Part shown: one piece after another, positions 1 to 5,190 of the stretch
How the letters are laid out: each line of letters begins with the position of its first letter
How positions within the stretch are numbered: the stretch's first letter is position 1
Source of the DNA: CAZEFK01 sp964511405
GTDB taxonomy: Bacteria > Pseudomonadota > Alphaproteobacteria > Elsterales > Elsteraceae
Length of the DNA: 5,190 nt
Direction of reading: 5' to 3'
Assembly: GCA_964511405.1 (NCBI GenBank)
Contig: CAZEFK010000326.1
Coordinates: forward strand, 1 to 5,190
The notes under the pieces: generated by a model
What the model was told of the DNA's origin: nothing
The model's input: the letters and a program-made list of their open reading frames with translations, nothing else
Databases searched by the model: none
Position numbers and translations under genes: made by a program

Positions 1-929
<929 letters not shown>

Positions 930-933
<4 letters not shown>

Positions 934-3107
934 TTCAGGCTCTCGACCGTGAAGATCAGGGTCGCCAGCGGCGGCAGGGTGATCCGGATCGAGAACGGAT
1001 GACCGTGCGCCGGGATCGCCTCGGCCGGCACGCCGCCGCCATTGCCGACATTGCCGCCGCCATAGAACCCGCTGTCGGTGTTCAGACGCTCGGCATAGAA
1101 GCCCAGGCTCGGCACGCCGATGCGGACCTCGGGCCGGATGACCGGCGTGAAATGGGCGACCACCACCGCGAAGCCGTCATGGCCGCGGCGGATCCAGGCG
1201 AACACCGACTCGTCGCGGTTGCCGGCATCGATCCACTGGAAGCCGTCGCTGTCGCAGTCATGCTGGTGCAGCGCCGGCAGCCGGCGATAGAGCTGGTTGA
1301 GATCGCGCACCAGGGCCTGCATGCCGCGATGCTCGACGGCCTGCGCCGGATCGTCCAGCAGGTGCCAGTCGAGGCAGGTGTCGTGGTTCCATTCGCGCCA
1401 TTGCCCGAACTCGCAGCCCATGAACAAGAGCTTCTTGCCCGGATGGCCGTACATGAAGCCCAGATAGGCGCGCAGATTGGCGAATTTCTGCCAGCGGTCG
1501 CCCGGCATCTTGTCCAGCAGCGAGCGCTTGCCGTGCACGACTTCGTCGTGGCTGATCGGCAGCACGAAATTCTCGGTGAAGGCATAGACCAGGCCGAAGG
1601 TCATGCGGTCATGGTGGTATTTGCGGTGGACCGGATCCTCGGCCATGTAGGCCAGGGTGTCGTGCATCCAGCCCATGTTCCATTTGAAGCCGAAGCCCAG
1701 CCCGCCGATGGCGGTGGGGCGCGACACCATCGGCCAGGCCGTGGATTCCTCGGCGACGGTGGTGGCGTTGGGATGGCGCAGGAACACCGCCTCGTTGAGC
1801 CGGCGCAGCAAGCCCGTGGCTTCGAAGTTCTCGGTGCCCCCTAGATGGTTGGGGATCCACTCGCCCGACTTGCGGCTGTAGTCGCGGTAGATCATCGAGG
1901 CCACGGCATCGACCCGGAGGCCGTCGATGTCGTACCGCTCGAGCCAGTATAGGGCGCTGGCCAACAGGAATTGGCTGACCTCGGTGCGGCCATAGTTGTA
2001 GATGTAGCTGTCCCAGTCCTGGTGCTTGCCCAGGCGCGGATCGGCATGCTCGTAGAGCGCGGTGCCGTCGAACTGGAGCAGGCCGTGGGGATCGCCGGGG
2101 AAATGGCCGGGGACCCAGTCGACCAGCACGCCCAGGCCGGCGTCGTGGGCGGCGGTGACGAAGGCCGCGAAGTCGTCGGGATCGCCGAACCGGCTGGTCG
2201 GCGCGAACAGGCCGGTCGGCTGGTAGACCCACGAGCCGTCGAAGGGATATTCCGAGACCGGCATCAGCTCCAGATGGGTGAAGCCCATGTGCTGGGCATA
2301 GGGCACCAGCTGCGCGGCCAGCTCGCGATAGGTGAGGTACCGGTTTCCGGGGCCCCGCCGCCAGCTGCCGAGATGGACCTCGTAGATCGCCATCGGATCG
2401 GCGCGGTCCTGCCAGCGCCGGCCATTGCCGGCGACCGCCGGCGGCAGCGGCCACACCCGCGACGCCGTGCGCGGCGTGACCTCCGCCGCGCGCGCCCAGG
2501 GATCGGCCTTGTCCGGCAGCGGCTGCCAGTCGGGCCCCAGGATCGCGTATTTGTAGAGGGCGCCGGGCTCGACACCGGGCAGGAACAGCTCCCAGATGCC
2601 GGCGTTGTGGCGCAGCCGCATGGGATGCTGGCGGGCATCCCAGCCGTTCATGTCGCCGATCACGCTGACCCGCCGGGCGTTGGGCGCCCACACGGCAAAG
2701 GCGGTGCCGGCGACGCCGTCGACGGTGCCGGGCTGGGCGCCCATCACCTCATAGGGGCGGGCATGGGTGCCCTCGGCCAGGAGATGCAGGTCGAGGTCGC
2801 CGATTACCGGCGGGAAGCGATAGGGGTCCTCGACCTCCCAGGTCAGGAACGGGGTCTTGAAGCGGTAGCGATAGGCGCCGCCCGACCACGGCCCCTCGAA
2901 CAGGCCGGCGCCGTGGATGCGCGCCATCGGCCGGGTGGCGCCCGCCTCGATCACCTCGGCGCTCGCCGCACCCGGCATGAAGCAGCGGACGCAGCCGCCG
3001 GTGCGTGTGCGGTGCGGCCCCAGGATCGCGAACGGGTCGCCGTGGCGTCCGGCCGCCAGCGCATCCAGCGCCGGGCGGACGATGTCGATGTCCGGAACCG
3101 CGTTCAC
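930..3107 (-). CDS. glgB: 1,4-alpha-glucan branching enzyme GlgB, complete
   Basis: Cytosolic GH13 transglycosylase that cuts an alpha-1,4 chain and reattaches it by an alpha-1,6 bond, creating the branches of glycogen. The 725-residue length matches full-length bacterial GlgB (about 730). An N-terminal N1-type domain occupies about residues 10-110 (AAGRHGDPFAILGPH). CBM48 follows at about 130-220 (FAVWAPNARRVSVIGDMNGWD). The catalytic barrel runs from about 240 (IYEVHLGSWRRG) to 615, and an all-beta C-terminal domain ends in the typical NTDSGFYGGGNVGN and LPPLATLIF segments. Region I is DWVPGHFP at 330-337. The catalytic triad is intact by family motif: nucleophile Asp400 (DGLRVDAVASM), acid/base Glu453 (TVAEEST) and Asp521 (SHDEVVHGK). 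The GTG start at 3107 is chosen because it overlaps the upstream stop and gives the canonical N-terminus; the next in-frame Met is residue 44, inside the N1 domain. The same frame stays open far upstream (to about 5081), but that part is out-of-frame treS-mak sequence and is not coding. Confidence 0.97.
940..944 (-). promoter_or_regulatory. Weak possible ribosome binding site for glgX
   Basis: GAGAG on the minus strand lies 7-11 bases before the ATG at 933, inside the last codons of glgB. The spacing is normal for a Shine-Dalgarno element and fits the first ATG better than the second one at 930. The match is short, and in such GC-rich coding sequence it could arise by chance. Confidence 0.4.
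3104..3107 (-). other. GTGA stop-start overlap between treS-mak and glgB
   Basis: Read on the minus strand, the four bases GTGA contain the glgB start GTG and the treS-mak stop TGA. The 20 bases before the GTG are GC-rich codons for the LSAAAP tail and lack a clear Shine-Dalgarno sequence. Initiation therefore probably depends on ribosomes that have just terminated treS-mak. The overlap is seen directly; the coupling is inferred. Confidence 0.85.
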
Positions 3108-5190
3108 GGCGCCGCCGCGCTCAGGATCCGCAACAGGCCGCGCACCGGCACGTCGATCCACGCCGGGCGGCTGCCCGCCTCGTAAGCGATCTCGTAACAG
3201 GCCTTCTCGACGGCGAAACAGCGGATCAGCGCCTGGCCCTCGGTGTCGAGCGGGCCCGCGCCCTCCTGGTAGCCCTCCAGGAAGGACTGCTCGGCGTGGG
3301 CCAGCCAGGGCAGCAGCAGCGTCTCCAGGCGTTCGGGGTCCTCGCCGAACGCCGCTTGGGCGCGGGCGATGGCCACCGCCATCGCATAGTCGAACGAGCG
3401 CAGCATCCCGGCGACGTCGCGCAGCGGCGACTGCTTGGCGCGCCGCTCGGACAGCGGCCGCGCCGGCTCGCCCTCGAAGTCGATGATCAGGAAGTCGTTC
3501 TTGGTCACGAGCACTTGGCCCAGGTGATAATCGCCATGGATCCGGGTCTTGGGGCGGGCTAGCCGGTCCGGCAGGTCGGCGCGGATCGCGCCGCGCTGCG
3601 CCAGCAGCTCGGTCGCCGCCGCCGACGGTTCGGGCAACGCCTCCAGGATGGCGAAGGCGCGGTCGACGGTCGCCTGGAAGCCGGCCAGCCAGGCCGCACG
3701 ATCGGCGGCGTTCGGCGGCTCGGGCGCGAAGTCGCCGGCGCCCGCGGCGAGGGCGGCGTGAAGCTCGCCGGTGCGGGTGCCGAGCCGCCGGGCCAGCTCG
3801 GCGAAATAGCCGTTCGGCTGCTCCTGGCCATCGGGCTCTGTTCGGGAATCGGCGATCAGCCGATCCAAGTAGTCGAGCGTCAGCTGCCAGCCGTCGCCCT
3901 GGTTGGGGACGAACTGCTGGACCACGGCAATGGTGGTCGCCGCACCGGTGGCGTCGATCAACTCCACGGCGCCATAGAGCTTGGGGGCTGCGACCGCCAA
4001 GGGGCTGGTGCTGAGATGGCGGGTGATCTCCACCTCGGGGTTGGGGCCAGGCTCGGGCCGGCGCAGCAGCTTGATCACCAGGCGGTCGGCGACCGCCGTG
4101 GCGCTGTTGCTCTGGTCGCCGCCCAGGCGCCGGACTGTCAGCTCCGGGATCTCGGGCAACGGCTCGACCGGATCGAAGCGCAGGGCCAGGTCGCCGGCCG
4201 AGCCTGGCTCGCGCCCGGCCAGGCCGTCCAGCAGCGCACGCGCGAAGCCCTCCGACGCGGCCGCGTCGTAGAGCACGCCGACCTTGGCGCCCTGCCGAAC
4301 CCGTGCCAGAGCCAGACTGCCGAGTGTCATCACCGGGTCCAACGTTCCGGTTTCCCAGGCGATCCCCAGCGGCATGACGTAAGGGTGTCCGGCGTCCGTG
4401 GCGGCCAGCGCCAGCAGCGCGCCCGTGCGGGTGTCGCCGAGCGGCAGGGTGCCGACCAGGTTGGCCTGGTCGACCGCCCGGCCCTTGGCCTGGAACCAGC
4501 GCTGCGCCGGCAGGAAGCTCGGCAGGATGCTGCGCTCCAGCACGCCGCGCGCCGAACCCTCGGTCAGGCTGGCCCAGCCGCGCGGGATCACCAAGGTCGG
4601 CAGTTCGGGGCTGAGGGTGACCGGCTCCTCGTCGCCGGGCCCTTCGGCCAGGCGGAACCAGAAGAAGCCGTAACCGGGCAAGGTCAGCAGGTAGGGCAGC
4701 TCGCCGATCGGCGGGAAGGCGCTGTGGCCCAGCAGCTCCACCGGGACCCGGCCTTTCCAGGGCTGCAGCGGCAGCTCGACGGCCTGCGGCGCGCGCGACA
4801 TGTTGGCGACGCACAGCACGGTCTCGTCCTGGTGGCTGCGCAGATAGGCCAGGATCTTGCGGTTCTTGGGCGTCAGGAACTGCAGCTCGCCGCGGCCGAA
4901 GGCGTGCTGGCCCTTGGCCACGGCAATCACCTGGCGCATCCAGTTCAGCAGCGAGCTCGACGACCGCCGCTGCGCCTCGACATTGAGGGACTGGTAGCCA
5001 TAGATCGGGTCCATGATCGTCGGCAGATAGAGATGCGACGGATCGGCCAGACTGAACCCGCCGTTGCGATCGGGCGACCATTGCATGGGCGTGCGCACGC
5101 CGTTGCGGTCGCCCAGGAAGACATTGTCGCCCATGCCGATCTCGTCGCCGTAATAGAGCACCGGCGTGCCCGGCATCGAGAACATGACGC
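3104..5190 (-). CDS. treS: Trehalose synthase-maltokinase fusion TreS-Mak (Pep2), 3' part; N-terminus beyond window
   Basis: Bifunctional cytosolic enzyme. TreS isomerises trehalose and maltose, and the maltokinase domain phosphorylates maltose with ATP to maltose 1-phosphate, the substrate of GlgE. About 694 codons are visible and the frame runs off the right edge. Residues are numbered here from the internal Met at 5185, which is not the start. Positions 1-180 are the end of the TreS barrel and its beta domain: GTPVLYYGDEIGMGDN (6-21), RTPMQWSPDRNGGFS (31-45), and a final PYLLTLPGYGFFWFRL block (164-179). A linker of about 40 residues leads to the maltokinase N-cap (LPSFLPAQRWFQAKGR, 221-236). 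The kinase fold shows LGGDQSNSA (354-362), a likely ATP-contacting lysine in LVIKLLR (K372), the catalytic-loop motif HGDYHLGQ (550-557, Asp552) and the metal-binding IIDFEGEP (567-574, Asp569). TreS catalytic residues lie outside the window; by family length roughly 370-420 residues are missing. The stop overlaps the glgB start. No frameshift is seen, so this is a true fusion rather than two adjacent genes. Confidence 0.95.
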   Translation of the reverse strand, partial: VMFSMPGTPVLYYGDEIGMGDNVFLGDRNGVRTPMQWSPDRNGGFSLADPSHLYLPTIMDPIYGYQSLNVEAQRRSSSSLLNWMRQVIAVAKGQHAFGRGELQFLTPKNRKILAYLRSHQDETVLCVANMSRAPQAVELPLQPWKGRVPVELLGHSAFPPIGELPYLLTLPGYGFFWFRLAEGPGDEEPVTLSPELPTLVIPRGWASLTEGSARGVLERSILPSFLPAQRWFQAKGRAVDQANLVGTLPLGDTRTGALLALAATDAGHPYVMPLGIAWETGTLDPVMTLGSLALARVRQGAKVGVLYDAAASEGFARALLDGLAGREPGSAGDLALRFDPVEPLPEIPELTVRRLGGDQSNSATAVADRLVIKLLRRPEPGPNPEVEITRHLSTSPLAVAAPKLYGAVELIDATGAATTIAVVQQFVPNQGDGWQLTLDYLDRLIADSRTEPDGQEQPNGYFAELARRLGTRTGELHAALAAGAGDFAPEPPNAADRAAWLAGFQATVDRAFAILEALPEPSAAATELLAQRGAIRADLPDRLARPKTRIHGDYHLGQVLVTKNDFLIIDFEGEPARPLSERRAKQSPLRDVAGMLRSFDYAMAVAIARAQAAFGEDPERLETLLLPWLAHAEQSFLEGYQEGAGPLDTEGQALIRCFAVEKACYEIAYEAGSRPAWIDVPVRGLLRILSAAAP

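Noticed and set aside
999..1844. Plus-strand open frame of 281 codons
   Set aside because: It lies entirely opposite the glgB catalytic and C-terminal region and its translation is low in complexity with no family motif.
3104..3125. GC-rich, partly palindromic stretch (GGCGCC) at the end of treS-mak as a possible terminator
   Set aside because: It has no following T tract, sits inside coding sequence just before the overlapping glgB start, and is ordinary for this base composition.
1971..3185. Plus-strand open frame of 404 codons spanning the glgB/treS-mak junction
   Set aside because: It is antisense to strongly conserved glgB sequence, its product has no recognisable domain, and no separate ribosome binding site or promoter is apparent. 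It is best read as a GC-rich shadow.
3108..5081. A programmed frameshift or fusion joining treS-mak to glgB
   Set aside because: The frames could be joined on paper, but treS-mak ends at the expected maltokinase C-terminus, glgB has a canonical N-terminus at the GTG, and I noticed no slippery heptamer at the overlap. Ordinary stop-start overlap explains it.
5183..5185. ATG at the right edge as the start of the TreS-Mak protein
   Set aside because: The frame continues upstream to the window edge (the codon before is GTC), and the visible sequence begins in the middle of the TreS barrel, so this is an internal methionine.

Overview
The window is about 5.2 kb of very GC-rich bacterial chromosome, roughly two thirds G+C or higher with strong third-position G/C bias. 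It holds three genes, all on the minus strand and all concerned with alpha-glucan and trehalose metabolism. In transcription order (right to left) they are the 3' part of a trehalose synthase-maltokinase fusion (treS-mak, also called treS-pep2; 5190 to 3104), a complete 1,4-alpha-glucan branching enzyme (glgB; 3107 to 930), and the 5' part of a glycogen-debranching enzyme (glgX/treX; 933 to 1). The outer two genes are cut by the window edges. There is no non-coding gap anywhere. No promoter, terminator, RNA gene, mobile element, CRISPR array or notable repeat was seen.

The genes are packed as tightly as possible. The treS-mak stop overlaps the glgB GTG start by four bases (GTGA), and the glgB stop overlaps the glgX ATG start by four bases (ATGA). 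This is the signature of one polycistronic, translationally coupled operon whose promoter lies to the right of the window.

The pathway logic is clear from family knowledge. TreS interconverts trehalose and maltose. The fused maltokinase uses ATP to make maltose 1-phosphate, the donor for the maltosyltransferase GlgE, which extends linear alpha-1,4-glucan. GlgB adds alpha-1,6 branches. GlgX hydrolyses the short branches left on trimmed glycogen and can also feed the TreY/TreZ route back to trehalose. The window therefore looks like the middle of a GlgE-pathway (trehalose-to-glycogen) cluster, although glgE itself is not in view.

The organism cannot be fixed from this stretch. The GC content, the fused TreS-Mak and the linked glgX suggest a proteobacterium, perhaps an alphaproteobacterium, and this is an inference only. 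All three proteins match well-described families with their visible motifs intact. I found no evidence of an undescribed system. The points worth a second look are the coupled junctions, the fusion architecture and the predicted flanking genes.
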